From NCBI RefSeq assembly GCF_000467185.1, contig NZ_BATM01000054.1:1-44912 (forward strand): a stretch of DNA of 44,912 nucleotides, in the 5' to 3' direction. Under the pieces are notes generated by a model. It saw only the letters and a list, made by a program, of their open reading frames with translations, was not told the origin of the DNA and did not search any database. Position numbers and translations under genes: made by a program. This DNA comes from Vibrio ezurae NBRC 102218 (lineage in GTDB: Bacteria; Pseudomonadota; Gammaproteobacteria; Enterobacterales; Vibrionaceae). Below are positions 24,386 through 33,867 of the stretch, in pieces; position 1 is the first letter of the stretch, and every line of letters begins with the position of its first letter.

Positions 24386-25114
24386 TTAGAACTGGTAAGA
24401 AATACCCAGCGTCAGAATATTGTCGTTATCAATTGGGCCGCGCAAAGAACCATAATCTCCAGTACTGCTTATTTCACCTTCGTGAGTATTAAAGTAGGTA
24501 TATTTTATGTACGGCGTAAAATCATTAATGGTTTTAGACAGTATCACTTCATGCTCATTGGTTCGATAATCATCTTGCGAGAAGTACGCCTCATTGCCAG
24601 CATGAGTATATCCACCATTCGAGCCATTTCTATTCTCGTGGGTGTATTGATAAGCCAAATTAAATCCAGCCCAATTTAACTGAGTACCGGCAATAAATTT
24701 ATTGGTATTAATTCCGCTATCGCTGAACTTTTCTAGCACTTGTTCAGAGCGGTTGTAACCGATGCCTGTGAACACGCTAATGTTGTCATTGATATCGTAA
24801 TTTACAATACCTTCGATGAGTATTTCCTCACCCGTTTCCCACTTACCTAATTCGGTGTAAACATTAAAATTAACCTTATCTGATAAGCTAAAATCATGCC
24901 CATAACCTGCGGCCAACCAACCTTGATCGTCAAAGCCGATATACACACTGCCGTTTTCAGACACCGCAATATTTGCACCCGCTTCAGTGGCATACTCACC
25001 ATGATCCGCCGCATTAGATGCCACATTTTGCTCTAAGTAAATTGAGGTTGAGTTTGCAAAAGCGGTGGCAGTAAATGAAGTGGCGCAAATAAGTGCTAAA
25101 GCTCGTAATTTCAT
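24386..25114 (-). CDS. Outer-membrane beta-barrel, possibly an oligosaccharide porin
   Basis: A 242-residue protein with signal peptide MKLRALALICATSFTATAFA and then alternating amphipathic strands ending in a C-terminal Phe (LTLGISYQF), the usual outer-membrane barrel signal. Length and strand pattern fit a barrel of about 12 strands, such as KdgM-type oligosaccharide porins, but the similarity I can see is only structural. The start is the ATG at 25114 with GGAGA six bases upstream; a reading to 25204 adds 30 non-signal residues and is rejected. A LysR gene lies 112 bp upstream on the same strand, a plausible regulator. Confidence 0.75.
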   Translation of the reverse strand: MKLRALALICATSFTATAFANSTSIYLEQNVASNAADHGEYATEAGANIAVSENGSVYIGFDDQGWLAAGYGHDFSLSDKVNFNVYTELGKWETGEEILIEGIVNYDINDNISVFTGIGYNRSEQVLEKFSDSGINTNKFIAGTQLNWAGFNLAYQYTHENRNGSNGGYTHAGNEAYFSQDDYRTNEHEVILSKTINDFTPYIKYTYFNTHEGEISSTGDYGSLRGPIDNDNILTLGISYQF

Positions 25115-25226
25115 GATGTTCTCCACGTATATTAGTTTGTGTACGCGGATTATCCTCAAAGCATAAGCGTCAATATATAAGGTCAAGTTTAGATAAAACC
25201 TCAACCAGATGAATACCTAGTGCTAT

Positions 25227-26066
25227 TTACGAACGTTGTATGATTGCGTTACGCAATGCCTCTCGTTTTGCTTTATGAAAAGCATCGTTGATGTAACGAC
25301 GGTGGTAGATCATATTAAATTTAATTCTGTTCAATTCAAAAGGGATTTCATGGATACGAAGCCCCATATTTTGAGCAAACTCTTCGGCAATCTCGCGAGA
25401 CGACGACGCGATAAAATCGGTTTGAGAGGCAATGGCAAGCATGCTCGCCACTGAACCTGTCTCGATTTTTATCTTTCTTGTAGCAACAGGTTTGTCGCTA
25501 AGATGATTGAGGGTGTTTAGGTTGTTCCTTCGAACCTTTAACGCAATATGCTGCTCGTTAAAATACTGTTCAAGAGAGATTTGTCCTTTTATCCTCGGAT
25601 GCTCAAGGCGAGTAAGGCATACTGCATCTTCTTCATGAAACTCTTCGACAATTAAACTTTGATGCTTGCTCGACATAGCATCAATCACTAAATCGACTTT
25701 TTGTGTATATAAATCGTCAATGATGATCTCTTCGTCCAACGGCGTTTCAGCAATAGTAATATTGTCAATATGAGCCACTTTAAACAGCACCGCTTCGCTA
25801 CAGTACACATTAAGATGATCTTGCTGGCCTTCAATGGTTTCCAGCACTGACATCGGTGACTCAATTTTATTTGCCAGTGCCACCGCCGCCCCCGTAGGAA
25901 CAATGCCACGGCCTTCACGCACAAATAATGCTTTGCCAATTACCCCTTCAAGACGCTTTAGAGAAGCGCTTATCGCAGGTTGCGAAAGTTCGAGCTCTTC
26001 AGATGCGAGCGTAATCGATTTGTGATGATAAACTGATAAAAACGTCGTTAATAAGTTTAAGTCCAT
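25227..26066 (-). CDS. LysR-type regulator
   Basis: A 279-residue LysR-family protein, slightly shorter than the usual 300. The DNA-binding part is clear: LNLLTTFLSVYHHKSITLAS, ELELSQPAISASLKRLEGVIG and ALFVREGRGIVPTGAAVALA (about 3-68). The effector domain is divergent but has the typical end, where MLAIASQTDFIASSSREIAE resembles the YALVPxR region. It precedes the beta-barrel gene on the same strand and may control it, a layout less common than divergent LysR pairs. The inducer is unknown. Confidence 0.85.
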   Translation of the reverse strand: MDLNLLTTFLSVYHHKSITLASEELELSQPAISASLKRLEGVIGKALFVREGRGIVPTGAAVALANKIESPMSVLETIEGQQDHLNVYCSEAVLFKVAHIDNITIAETPLDEEIIIDDLYTQKVDLVIDAMSSKHQSLIVEEFHEEDAVCLTRLEHPRIKGQISLEQYFNEQHIALKVRRNNLNTLNHLSDKPVATRKIKIETGSVASMLAIASQTDFIASSSREIAEEFAQNMGLRIHEIPFELNRIKFNMIYHRRYINDAFHKAKREALRNAIIQRS

Positions 26067-26126
26067 GCTTCACCACTTTTAATGCCCAAACCTTAACGTA
26101 TGCAAAGCACCTCATATTGGCAAGCA

Positions 26127-27332
26127 TTAATTTAGACTGACCCCATTTGCGGTTACTTTACCGTTAGCAATAATGATCTTAGAGTGATAGTTGTTCTTTT
26201 CGTCCATCGTCATGAGTTGGTTGGTCACTTTTGGCGGAATGCCCGCGCGTGAGATCACTTGTGGCGTCAAAGTAACATCTAAATCAACAGACATTGCATC
26301 TGCTATTGCCTCAGTAATTTGTCTCTGTGGGAGACCTTGATAGTTCCTTTGCGTCAATACGACGCCCCCTTTGATACTCGAATCGTTTACGTAAAAATCA
26401 ATGTTGCTAAACTTAAAGCCATCCCCCAGTATTTCGGCAAATAATGCATCTGCCTCATCTAATCGATGACTACTGACTAGGTTGCTGTAATCCATTAGTT
26501 TGTTCGAATCAAACCCTTCCAGACGCCCTTTTAAGCCCATCTTAAAATCATCTAACGTTAATGTTGCAGAGTTGACATCCACAGAACCGATTGTCCAATC
26601 GTAGTTAATAGCACTCATATCTCCGACACCGGTGCTCGTAAGCAACTTAATATCTTTAAAGTGTAAAGAGCCTGAGGGATCCAAAATTGAACCATTCGAT
26701 AGCGTAATATCCAGTGTGTGGTTTTCTGCGGTTGTGACTTGATCAATGGTGAGCTTACCAAAATTGAACATATTCCCGTTATAGTCATGAATATTTAGGC
26801 CATCAACAGTAAACGTCATAACGCTATCTTCTACTGTGCCCGAGACCGCCATTGCCATTTCACCAATCTTAGTCGTTTCTTTGTGCTTACCCTGAATAAC
26901 GCCGATATTAAGCTTGCTACTGAGGTCGATAGAGTGCGTTGTAGGCCTCAGCGTGTAATTGATATTCTCATTAAAAGAGGTCACCTCACTAATAAACATA
27001 GCAGCTAAGCCTTTATCTTTGGCTAGGATAAGCTTGCCATCCACGCTGAAACCGAATAAGCCTACTTGAGCACTGTGGGTAATATAAATTGGATTTTCGA
27101 TACGCTTACCGTTATCAATGACATAGATGGCTAACTCTTGTTCTATCTGGTTGCCATTGACCGTCGAACCAAGCACTTGTACATCGGCATGCGCACTACT
27201 GCTGGTTTCATGAGCAAGGTGTTCCACATAACTGACTAGCTCATTGGCGGCTTTTTCCACCAATATATTATTCGCCACATAAACGCCACCCGCCAAAACA
27301 ATCACAGCCACAGCAATTCCACTTTTCTTCAT
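26127..27332 (-). CDS. DUF945 (YdgA-like) family protein
   Basis: A 401-residue protein of the DUF945/YdgA family. The N-terminus has one membrane anchor (KSGIAVAVIVLAGGVYVANN), then a long periplasmic part rich in beta strands, with the family-like LNIGVIQG, SAINYDWTIGSVDVNSATLT and VTLTPQVISRAGIPPKVTNQ. It is anchored in the inner membrane with its bulk in the periplasm. Function unknown; long beta-rich repeats of this type resemble AsmA-like lipid-handling proteins, but that is speculation. Single gene, 60 bp before the LysR gene. Confidence 0.8.
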   Translation of the reverse strand: MKKSGIAVAVIVLAGGVYVANNILVEKAANELVSYVEHLAHETSSSAHADVQVLGSTVNGNQIEQELAIYVIDNGKRIENPIYITHSAQVGLFGFSVDGKLILAKDKGLAAMFISEVTSFNENINYTLRPTTHSIDLSSKLNIGVIQGKHKETTKIGEMAMAVSGTVEDSVMTFTVDGLNIHDYNGNMFNFGKLTIDQVTTAENHTLDITLSNGSILDPSGSLHFKDIKLLTSTGVGDMSAINYDWTIGSVDVNSATLTLDDFKMGLKGRLEGFDSNKLMDYSNLVSSHRLDEADALFAEILGDGFKFSNIDFYVNDSSIKGGVVLTQRNYQGLPQRQITEAIADAMSVDLDVTLTPQVISRAGIPPKVTNQLMTMDEKNNYHSKIIIANGKVTANGVSLN

Positions 27333-27832
27333 CTCTATTTCCTATCCCGACATTCTTGAACGTATGTTTATCAATATTGACCTGAATAGGCCGACTATAA
27401 AAATTAGATACTTGTGAATACACGCAACCGACGATTGAACGAAAACCAAACAGAGGAACGCAATACAATCGCTGTACATTATCATGTCAATGATCGCTTC
27501 AATTATCACTTTGCGCCTTATTAAACAGGCTGCAAAAGGGAAAAAAGCGACGTGAATCTCACTTTGTCAGCCTCACTCATGCAAGAACTCCGTTCAATCT
27601 GCCAAGGAAGGCAAACAATGAGCTACTACCGCGTAAAGTAAACACCGAAGTGATGATTATCACCGCGCAAAATTCACGATTTAGTACGATGGATTTACCA
27701 AACATTACTCTTTGTTTACGCACCTTTACCTAAAACCACCTACTTTAGAAGTTGCTGTTCCTTGCTCCATTTTAAACACCAACTACACTCATAAAAGTGC
27801 GCTATCTTTTTACTGGATATAGACCTATAACT
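27333..27832. other. Intergenic region between DUF945 and lipoprotein genes
   Basis: About 500 bp between divergent genes. A 20-codon frame near 27579 (starting MQELRSIC and ending YYRVK) is preceded by no clear ribosome-binding site; its internal ATG has AAGGAAGG upstream but encodes only seven residues. I do not call it a gene. No RNA gene or repeat is recognised. Confidence 0.4.
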
Positions 27833-28810
27833 ATGAAAAATAACCACATTATCACTCTGTCATCTATCGCCTTATTCACAATGGGCTGCTCTCCATCATC
27901 CGACGTTATAGCGAGTAGCAACCTCAATGATTATCATGGTTCTGCCAGCATTACCCAAGGTTTAGCAAAGACCATCAAAGAGAATCTTTTTGAATGTGAT
28001 AATGGCAGGAGTCGCGTTGCGGGCATAGGTGAGATTACTGATGCTGAAGGTAAAGTTTGGACAGTTCCTGCCACAAATCATTTTGCTCACGCCAACAAAG
28101 CCGTCGATCTGTATGAGCAGTGCGCCAATATCACCCCCCGAAGCATCGCAGATGTTGATGTAGACTCTGTTCCAGTCGCAATAATTGACGCCGACGGAGA
28201 AGAAATCACAGGCTACATTTTTGCCGACAATTACTTTGAGCTATACATTAATGGTCAACTCGTTGCCATCGATAGCGTTCCCTTTACTCCCTTTAACTCT
28301 AGTATTGTAAAGTTCAAGGTAAATAAGCCATATACGATTGCTGTAAAAGCCATTGATTGGGAAGAAAACTTAGGCGTAGGCACAGAGTATAGTCGCGGGG
28401 TCTCCCACCATCCCGGAGACGGTGGTTTTATCGCAAGTTTTAGCGACGGCACCGTAACCAGTTCTGACTGGCAAGCACAAACCTTTTATACCGCGCCCAT
28501 TTATGACTTAACCTGCTTAAGTGAAATCGATGGTAAGCGCCTGTCCGATACCTGTACAACAGCCAGCACCAACAGTGGCGACAACGCATACGCCGCTCAC
28601 TGGCAAGTCCCCGCTGACTGGATGAATCAAGGGTTTAACTCAACCTCTTGGCCACCAGCAACCCAATACTCAGAACGTGAAATCGGCGTAAACAACAAAA
28701 AGTCTTACATGAACTTCATTGAAAAATTCAGCGGCGCAGGTGCACACTTCATCTGGTCCACCAATGTGGTATTGGATAACGAAGTTCTATTTAGGTATGA
28801 AGTTAAATAA
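27833..28810 (+). CDS. Lipoprotein with a possible carbohydrate-binding domain
   Basis: A 325-residue putative lipoprotein starting at the ATG at 27833. A short hydrophobic signal ends FTMGC, an imperfect lipobox, so lipidation at Cys19 is likely but not certain. The middle includes GYIFADNYFELYINGQLVAI and YTIAVKAIDWEENLGVG, which look like the galactose-binding jelly-roll of sugar-binding modules, and a later HHPGDGGFIASFSDGTVTSS. The C-terminal WSTNVVLDNEVLFRYEVK looks like a final beta strand. I do not recognise an enzyme. A cell-surface sugar-binding role is a guess that fits the chitin-degrading context. Confidence 0.6.
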   Translation: MKNNHIITLSSIALFTMGCSPSSDVIASSNLNDYHGSASITQGLAKTIKENLFECDNGRSRVAGIGEITDAEGKVWTVPATNHFAHANKAVDLYEQCANITPRSIADVDVDSVPVAIIDADGEEITGYIFADNYFELYINGQLVAIDSVPFTPFNSSIVKFKVNKPYTIAVKAIDWEENLGVGTEYSRGVSHHPGDGGFIASFSDGTVTSSDWQAQTFYTAPIYDLTCLSEIDGKRLSDTCTTASTNSGDNAYAAHWQVPADWMNQGFNSTSWPPATQYSEREIGVNNKKSYMNFIEKFSGAGAHFIWSTNVVLDNEVLFRYEVK

Positions 28811-28991
28811 TGGAGGACTCTGGTGCGTACTTTTGAAAGAGTGCGTACTAAGCGACACCATAAAATATCGAGCAAGTAATAAAGAAAATTAGAAATTGAT
28901 CTACTAACAACAGTAGCGACTACAAATGCTGATGTATTTGATAAGTGTGTTTACACAGGATGTTTAGAATATGGAAAGGTAGAGCAGAATT

Positions 28992-29095
28992 GGGTGGGGG
29001 CCAGCCACATCCCGGCACACAAGTCATTCGCTGCGGCTGCTTCCTTCCGGACCTGACCGAGTTCACGAACTATTGTTGCGAGAGGACCAACCCCC
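28992..29095 (-). ncRNA. ffs: 4.5S RNA (SRP RNA)
   Basis: Read on the minus strand, the sequence begins GGGGGTTGGTCC and contains the universally conserved SRP loop GGTCAGGTCCGGAAGGAAGC (about 29036-29055). It closes with GTGCCGGGATGTGGCTGGCC and CCCACCC, pairing with the start. Size and sequence match the E. coli 4.5S RNA (114 nt). It binds Ffh to target nascent membrane proteins to FtsY. The neighbours match the E. coli region around ffs, ybaZ (atl) and tesB, with a membrane protein inserted. Confidence 0.97.
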
Positions 29096-29214
29096 ATAGA
29101 GCGACTTCAGCAAATAGGTTTGCTAAAGAAGTGTTTGGATTATTCATCATCCTTTGCTTTTATACAAGCGCTTTTTGTGGCTTTTCTAGTAACTTGGCGC
29201 TAAGCGTTGAAAGT

Positions 29215-29946
29215 TTAATCGCCGAATTCTTCGTTTATGCGTAAGATGTAATCAGTCATCCAGATAGCCGCTAAAATCAATAACCAAACCAGTAGAACAA
29301 TTCCTTGTACGTTCCCACTAGGCATTGCCACCAAAGACGCAAATGCTGCGGTTGGTAAGGTCCAGCATTGCAGTTTCAGCCATTTTGATTTGTGTATCGC
29401 CATGTTTTCCATAGAGGCCATAATCCCAACAATGGTCAGTGAGATAAGTGCGGCGTGAGCCATCCCTGCCATCAGTAGAGGCAATACTAGAAACAGTGCC
29501 CACCAACCATGTTTAGAGGATGTTTTCCATGACACGGCCGCTAGCCAAATCATGGATACACTGGCAATTTGCAGTAAAGTAAAGATAGGCGCACCGCTTA
29601 ATATGCCTTGCATCTGCGAATAGATAATTCCAGATTGCATAAACATAAAGAAACTAAACACGCTCCAGCGTGCACTGCTGGTACAGCGCTTAGAAAACGC
29701 AACCATGAGTAGTGGAAATACAATCCACATTGATACCGATAACGCTGTTGGTTGATGCGCAAGAGTGGACCCAAACAGACAAAGTCCGACTAACAGAAAT
29801 ATGCCTGAGGCGCGAGAACGTGACATAATCCAAAGTGCAGGAATGGCAAGCGCAAGAACAGGAATATCCCCTTGGCTCACATCGATAGATTGCGCACAGA
29901 TTATAGCCAGCAATGTAGTGATAAAAAATTGAACGGTAGAAAACAT
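29215..29946 (-). CDS. Polytopic membrane protein, unknown function
   Basis: A 243-residue protein made almost entirely of hydrophobic segments, roughly eight transmembrane helices, with short loops and a charged C-terminus (RINEEFGD). It has a strong ribosome-binding site (AAGGAGG) in front of the ATG. No catalytic or transport signature is visible. It lies upstream of the 4.5S RNA gene on the same strand, about 120 bp before it, and diverges from the alkyltransferase-like gene. The family is not one I recognise. Confidence 0.7.
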   Translation of the reverse strand: MFSTVQFFITTLLAIICAQSIDVSQGDIPVLALAIPALWIMSRSRASGIFLLVGLCLFGSTLAHQPTALSVSMWIVFPLLMVAFSKRCTSSARWSVFSFFMFMQSGIIYSQMQGILSGAPIFTLLQIASVSMIWLAAVSWKTSSKHGWWALFLVLPLLMAGMAHAALISLTIVGIMASMENMAIHKSKWLKLQCWTLPTAAFASLVAMPSGNVQGIVLLVWLLILAAIWMTDYILRINEEFGD

Positions 29947-30008
29947 GATATTCGCCTCCTTGCGACTACGTTTTTATTCCTCAAATTATTTAACAATCAG
30001 GTACAATT

Positions 30009-30311
30009 ATGCATCATTTAAAGCACAATGTCTTTGCTTTAGTTCACCAAATTCCGGTAGGCAGGGTAAGCACCTATGGTGATATAGCTAAATTTTCAGG
30101 CTTTCCAGGCTACGCAAGACAGGTAGGCGCTATTTTAAGTAATTTACCCGAAGGCTCATCCCTTCCGTGGCATAGAGTAATAAACAGCAAAGGTGAAATT
30201 TCTTTAAAAGGAGAAGATTTACAACGGCAGCAATCACGCTTGATTGCAGAAGGTATTGTGTTTAATAGTGCAGGAAAAGTGAAACTAAAAGAGTTTCGAT
30301 GGCAGCCGTAA
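30009..30311 (+). CDS. atl: Alkyltransferase-like protein (Atl/YbaZ)
   Basis: A 100-residue protein with the MGMT C-terminal fold. PVGRVSTYGDIAKFSGFPGY (16-35), then ARQVGAILSN and LPWHRVINSKG (52-62). The reactive Cys of MGMT (PCHRV) is replaced by Trp54, as in Atl/YbaZ proteins. These bind O6-alkylguanine without transferring the group, and hand the site to nucleotide excision repair. Arg37 in GYARQVG is probably the arginine that flips the base. Size and position near ffs and tesB agree with E. coli ybaZ. Confidence 0.92.
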   Translation: MHHLKHNVFALVHQIPVGRVSTYGDIAKFSGFPGYARQVGAILSNLPEGSSLPWHRVINSKGEISLKGEDLQRQQSRLIAEGIVFNSAGKVKLKEFRWQP

Positions 30312-30534
30312 GTCAAATACGTTCTATCATCACTTTTTACCAAATGTTAATGAAATGTTTAACTTAGCGAGTATTACGCGATTACCCATACCTATTAAAT
30401 CTTGACGTTTCCTCTATCGCACTCCCTCACAACTAGCACTATATTGAAAAGATTGCTTTCGATCTCATCACAATTAGCACTTGTCTAATCCCTCATTAGC
30501 GGGTATTTTCGATTTAAATCAACTCGGAGGTCAG

Positions 30535-31392
30535 ATGAGTAAACCACTTAACAAACTATTGACGCTTTTACAGTTGGAACGACTAGAACTTGGATTGTTC
30601 CGTGGTGAAAGTGAGCACCTTGGATTACCTCAGGTATATGGCGGTCAAGTTTTAGGACAAGCACTGTCTGCATCGCGTTATACCGTTCCTAATGATAGAA
30701 GTGTACACTCATTTCACAGTTACTTTTTGCGTCCAGGCGATCCTGAAAAAGCGATCATTTACGACGTTGAACATCTACGTGACGGCAGAACATTCAGTAC
30801 TCGCCGAGTAAAAGCGATTCAAAACGGTCGTCCTATTTTCTATCTTACTGCGTCCTATCATGGTGAACAGCCAGGTTTTGAGCACCAGAACACTATGCCT
30901 GATATTCCAGGTCCTGAACATTTTGCCTCAGAAACAGAGCTTGCTCAGCAAATCGCACAATTTTTACCCGAGAAGATCCAACAGGTATTCTGCGGTGAAA
31001 AGCCAATTGAAGTTCGCCCAGTCAAAGTCGTTAACCCGCTGAAACCCCATAAAGAAGAGCCAAAGCAATACTTGTGGATCAAAGCTAACGGACAATTGCC
31101 GGACGATCAACTGATTCATCAATACTTACTTGCCTACGCATCGGACTGGGGCTTCTTAGTCACTGCTTTGCACCCACACCAAGTTAGCTTACTGACCCCT
31201 AAATTTCAGGTTGCAACCATTGATCACTCGATGTGGTTTCACCGTCCATTTAAGATGGATGAGTGGTTGCTGTATGCCATTGACAGCCCAACAGCAAGCA
31301 ATTCTCGCGGACTAGTGCGTGGTGAACTATACAACCGCGCCGGTGATCTGGTGGCGAGTGCGGTTCAAGAAGGCGTCATGCGTCAAAGCTAA
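30535..31392 (+). CDS. tesB: Acyl-CoA thioesterase II
   Basis: A 285-residue double-hotdog thioesterase, essentially the length of E. coli TesB (286). It hydrolyses medium- and long-chain acyl-CoA. Matching stretches: [40 protein letters not shown], then [16 protein letters not shown], and [20 protein letters not shown]. The catalytic Asp204 (YASD) is present at the same number as in E. coli. The ATG at 30535 has GGAGG five bases before; a TTG upstream at 30481 is not needed. Its neighbours include atl and ffs, as in enterics. Confidence 0.95.
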   Translation: MSKPLNKLLTLLQLERLELGLFRGESEHLGLPQVYGGQVLGQALSASRYTVPNDRSVHSFHSYFLRPGDPEKAIIYDVEHLRDGRTFSTRRVKAIQNGRPIFYLTASYHGEQPGFEHQNTMPDIPGPEHFASETELAQQIAQFLPEKIQQVFCGEKPIEVRPVKVVNPLKPHKEEPKQYLWIKANGQLPDDQLIHQYLLAYASDWGFLVTALHPHQVSLLTPKFQVATIDHSMWFHRPFKMDEWLLYAIDSPTASNSRGLVRGELYNRAGDLVASAVQEGVMRQS

Positions 31393-31774
31393 AGATATAG
31401 ATATAGCAGGGAGCGCGACTCGGCTTGAAGCTCAAGTGGCGTTTAGCGCTCCCATAAATGGTTAACCTCTCGCCAATTAACCATTAGTGTCATCTTCACC
31501 GGTATCGATTAAGTCTCAGAAAATAAAATGCGTACTCACCGCGTTACACTTTGTCTTGTAAAGCAATAGCTTATGGATGTGCTTTGCGCTAAATAGCGTG
31601 CCTTGCTCCCAGTCATTTCCTCTGCATCATCTTTAATCGCTAAATAAATGTGATGGCTATAGCATCAACAAAGATAAATCAATTAACAATATGCACACAA
31701 CGTGTAACACTGGCGTAGCAGTTAGGCTTTTTTAGTAACCTGCACCTTTTTAACCACGGACGTAAAGGCAGTAT
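31393..31774. other. Intergenic region between tesB and putP
   Basis: About 380 bp. It holds the hairpin at 31409-31453 and must contain the putP promoter. The putP ribosome-binding site AAAGG is near 31765. No other feature is recognised. Confidence 0.45.
31409..31453. other. Hairpin after tesB
   Basis: GGGAGCGC (31409-31416) pairs with GCGCTCCC (31446-31453). A 29-nt loop separates them and there is no T-run, so it may be a processing or attenuation structure, or a terminator of the rho-assisted kind. Confidence 0.45.
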
Positions 31775-33208
31775 ATGATTTATTTACAATTTGGTCTTTA
31801 TCTCGCAGCAATGCTGGGGATTGGCTACTATTCCATGAGAAAAACACACAATAACCAAGACTTCATTATCGGGGGGCGCACCTTAGGCCCAGTCACCTCA
31901 GCGGTCAGCGCTGGTGCTTCTGATATGAGTGGATGGCTATTGTTGGGCTTACCAGGTGCAGTCTTTGCCAGTGGACTCGTTGAAGGTGTGTGGATTGGTG
32001 TTGGTTTAACCTTAGGCGCGTATCTTAATTGGCTGATCGTTGCCCCTCGTTTACGTGTCGCAACTGAAGCGAGTAATACCGTTACCCTTCCAAGTTTCTT
32101 ATCTAAGCGATTTGAAGATGAAACAGGGCTGATTAAAACCGTTTCGACCATCGTTATCCTATTCTTCTTCACTTTATACGTTGCATCAGGATTAAAAGGC
32201 GGCACGTTACTGTTTGCCCACAGCTTTGGTACAACAGAAGAAGTGGCGCTGTATGTCACTGCCTTCGTCGTGATCTCTTACACCTTTCTTGGTGGATATA
32301 TGGCGGTGTGTTGGACAGACCTTGTACAAGGTATTCTCATGCTAGCGGCTTTAGCATTTTGTATGTTGCTGGGGTATTCGGTCATCGCAGAATCAAGTGT
32401 CAACATTAGTGAAGTGAAACCTGAAGCCTTTAAATTCTCGACCGGATTTATCACTGCCGCCTCATTGATGGCATGGGGATTGGGTTACTTTGGTCAGCCG
32501 CATATCTTAGCTCGCTTTGTCGGAATTGATAAAGTTGAAAACATTGCTAAAGCGCGTCGCATTGGCATTTCTTGGATGGTACTCACACTCGTGCTCTCTA
32601 TTTCCATTGCCTTGATTGGTATTGGTTATGACGCTATCCACCCACTAGAAACGGTATCGGGTGCAAATGGTAACTCCGAACGCATCTTCCTTGCCTTAAC
32701 CGACGCATTATTCCATCCAGTATTTGCTGGCTTCATTTTAGCCGCAGTATTGGCGGCGGTCATGTCGACGGCGGATTCCCAGCTGCTCGTTCTTACGTCA
32801 TCACTGACCGAGGATATCGGTTTTATCAGCAAGATGGATGAAAATAAGAAAGCATGGATCAGCCGTTTAGGGGTGGTCGGGTTTGCTGTATTTGCATTGA
32901 TTATTGCCTCAAATGACGACGGCTCAATTCTCGCTATGGTGGGGTATGCGTGGGGTGGATTTGGTGCTGCCTTTGGACCATTAATGCTTTTATCTTTATG
33001 CTGGAAAGGCACAACCAAAGCAGGTGCGGTAACGGGCATGATCGTCGGCGCAGTGACTATCTTTATTGTTAAGAATTACGTGTCAATTGAGGGAGAGTAC
33101 TTCTATGAATTGCTACCGGCATTCATTTTGTCTTTCATCTCAATTATTGCTGTTAGTAAAGTGACTAAAGCACCATCACAAGCAACGATTACTCAACTGC
33201 AAATCTAG
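31775..33208 (+). CDS. putP: Sodium/proline symporter
   Basis: A 477-residue member of the sodium:solute symporter family, close to PutP (about 500). It imports proline with Na+. The family patterns are present: DFIIGGRTLGPVTSAVSAGA then SDMSGWLLLGLPGAVFASG (early helices, Na+ site), GYFGQPHILARFVGI, and the helix-8/9 region LAAVLAAVMSTADSQLLVLT. The family has about 13 transmembrane helices. No putA (proline dehydrogenase) is adjacent, unlike many putP loci, so substrate identity rests on the sequence alone. Confidence 0.88.
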   Translation: MIYLQFGLYLAAMLGIGYYSMRKTHNNQDFIIGGRTLGPVTSAVSAGASDMSGWLLLGLPGAVFASGLVEGVWIGVGLTLGAYLNWLIVAPRLRVATEASNTVTLPSFLSKRFEDETGLIKTVSTIVILFFFTLYVASGLKGGTLLFAHSFGTTEEVALYVTAFVVISYTFLGGYMAVCWTDLVQGILMLAALAFCMLLGYSVIAESSVNISEVKPEAFKFSTGFITAASLMAWGLGYFGQPHILARFVGIDKVENIAKARRIGISWMVLTLVLSISIALIGIGYDAIHPLETVSGANGNSERIFLALTDALFHPVFAGFILAAVLAAVMSTADSQLLVLTSSLTEDIGFISKMDENKKAWISRLGVVGFAVFALIIASNDDGSILAMVGYAWGGFGAAFGPLMLLSLCWKGTTKAGAVTGMIVGAVTIFIVKNYVSIEGEYFYELLPAFILSFISIIAVSKVTKAPSQATITQLQI

Positions 33209-33237
33209 CTGAGTTTCACAGCGAATGAATACACTAC

Positions 33238-33264
33238 GGCGAGGCATTCAGTCTCGCCTTTTTT
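33238..33264 (+). terminator. putP terminator
   Basis: GGCGAG (33238-33243) pairs with CTCGCC (33253-33258) around a 9-nt loop, followed by TTTTTT. It lies 30 bp past putP, just before the end of the convergent Lrp-type gene. Confidence 0.85.
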
Positions 33265-33272
33265 ATTGGCTA

Positions 33273-33740
33273 TTACACACTCTCTAACGGAAGCTCAGTA
33301 GTGTACTTTATCGATTCCATGGCAAACGTTGATGTAACGTTAGAGATCCCGGGCACCGCATTGACCAGTGTTTTATAAAAAGCGTCGAAACTTTGCATGT
33401 CTTTAACCAGCACTTTCAACATATAGTCATAGTCCCCCGCCATGCGATAGAACTCCATAACCTGTTCAAACTCGGAAACTCTATCCACAAACATCTGATA
33501 CCACTCATGAGAATGATCAGACGTTTTGATCAGCACAAACGCAGTGAACGCTAAACCAAGCATTTCCGGGTCCAATAATGCAACCCGCCCCTGAATCACA
33601 CCCGCCTCTTCTAGCCTTTTTAATCGCTTCCAGCAGGGTGTGGTCGTTAAGTTCACCGCCTCAGCAAGCTCGCTTAAGGATAGCGTGGCGTCTTTTTGTA
33701 GCATCGCCAGTAACTTTTTGTCTGTCTTGTCGATATTCAT
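33273..33740 (-). CDS. Lrp/AsnC-family regulator
   Basis: A 155-residue Lrp-type regulator: an N-terminal helix-turn-helix ([20 protein letters not shown] then [20 protein letters not shown]), and a C-terminal RAM ligand-binding domain ([20 protein letters not shown] and [20 protein letters not shown]). These normally bind amino acids. It is divergent from the PLP enzyme next door, the usual place for a dedicated regulator. E. coli DecR (an Lrp-type protein) controls a cysteine desulfidase in a comparable way, so cysteine or a related amino acid is a good guess for the ligand. Confidence 0.88.
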   Translation of the reverse strand: MNIDKTDKKLLAMLQKDATLSLSELAEAVNLTTTPCWKRLKRLEEAGVIQGRVALLDPEMLGLAFTAFVLIKTSDHSHEWYQMFVDRVSEFEQVMEFYRMAGDYDYMLKVLVKDMQSFDAFYKTLVNAVPGISNVTSTFAMESIKYTTELPLESV

Positions 33741-33867
33741 TTCACTAATTCTTATTTTTGTAGCAAAGTTTTCTACATATTAGATGACAAAGCACATCAT
33801 TGGGTAAGTTTTTCTCTTCATTACAGGCTAAATTATACGTACACAGTCAAAGAGATACAGGAAAGCA

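Noticed and set aside
27579..27641. A 20-codon frame with internal ATG that might be a leader peptide
   Set aside because: No attenuator structure follows and the downstream gene is 190 bp away with its own start; nothing supports translation.
31828..32259. A 143-residue minus-strand frame within putP
   Set aside because: Antisense shadow of a well-supported symporter gene.
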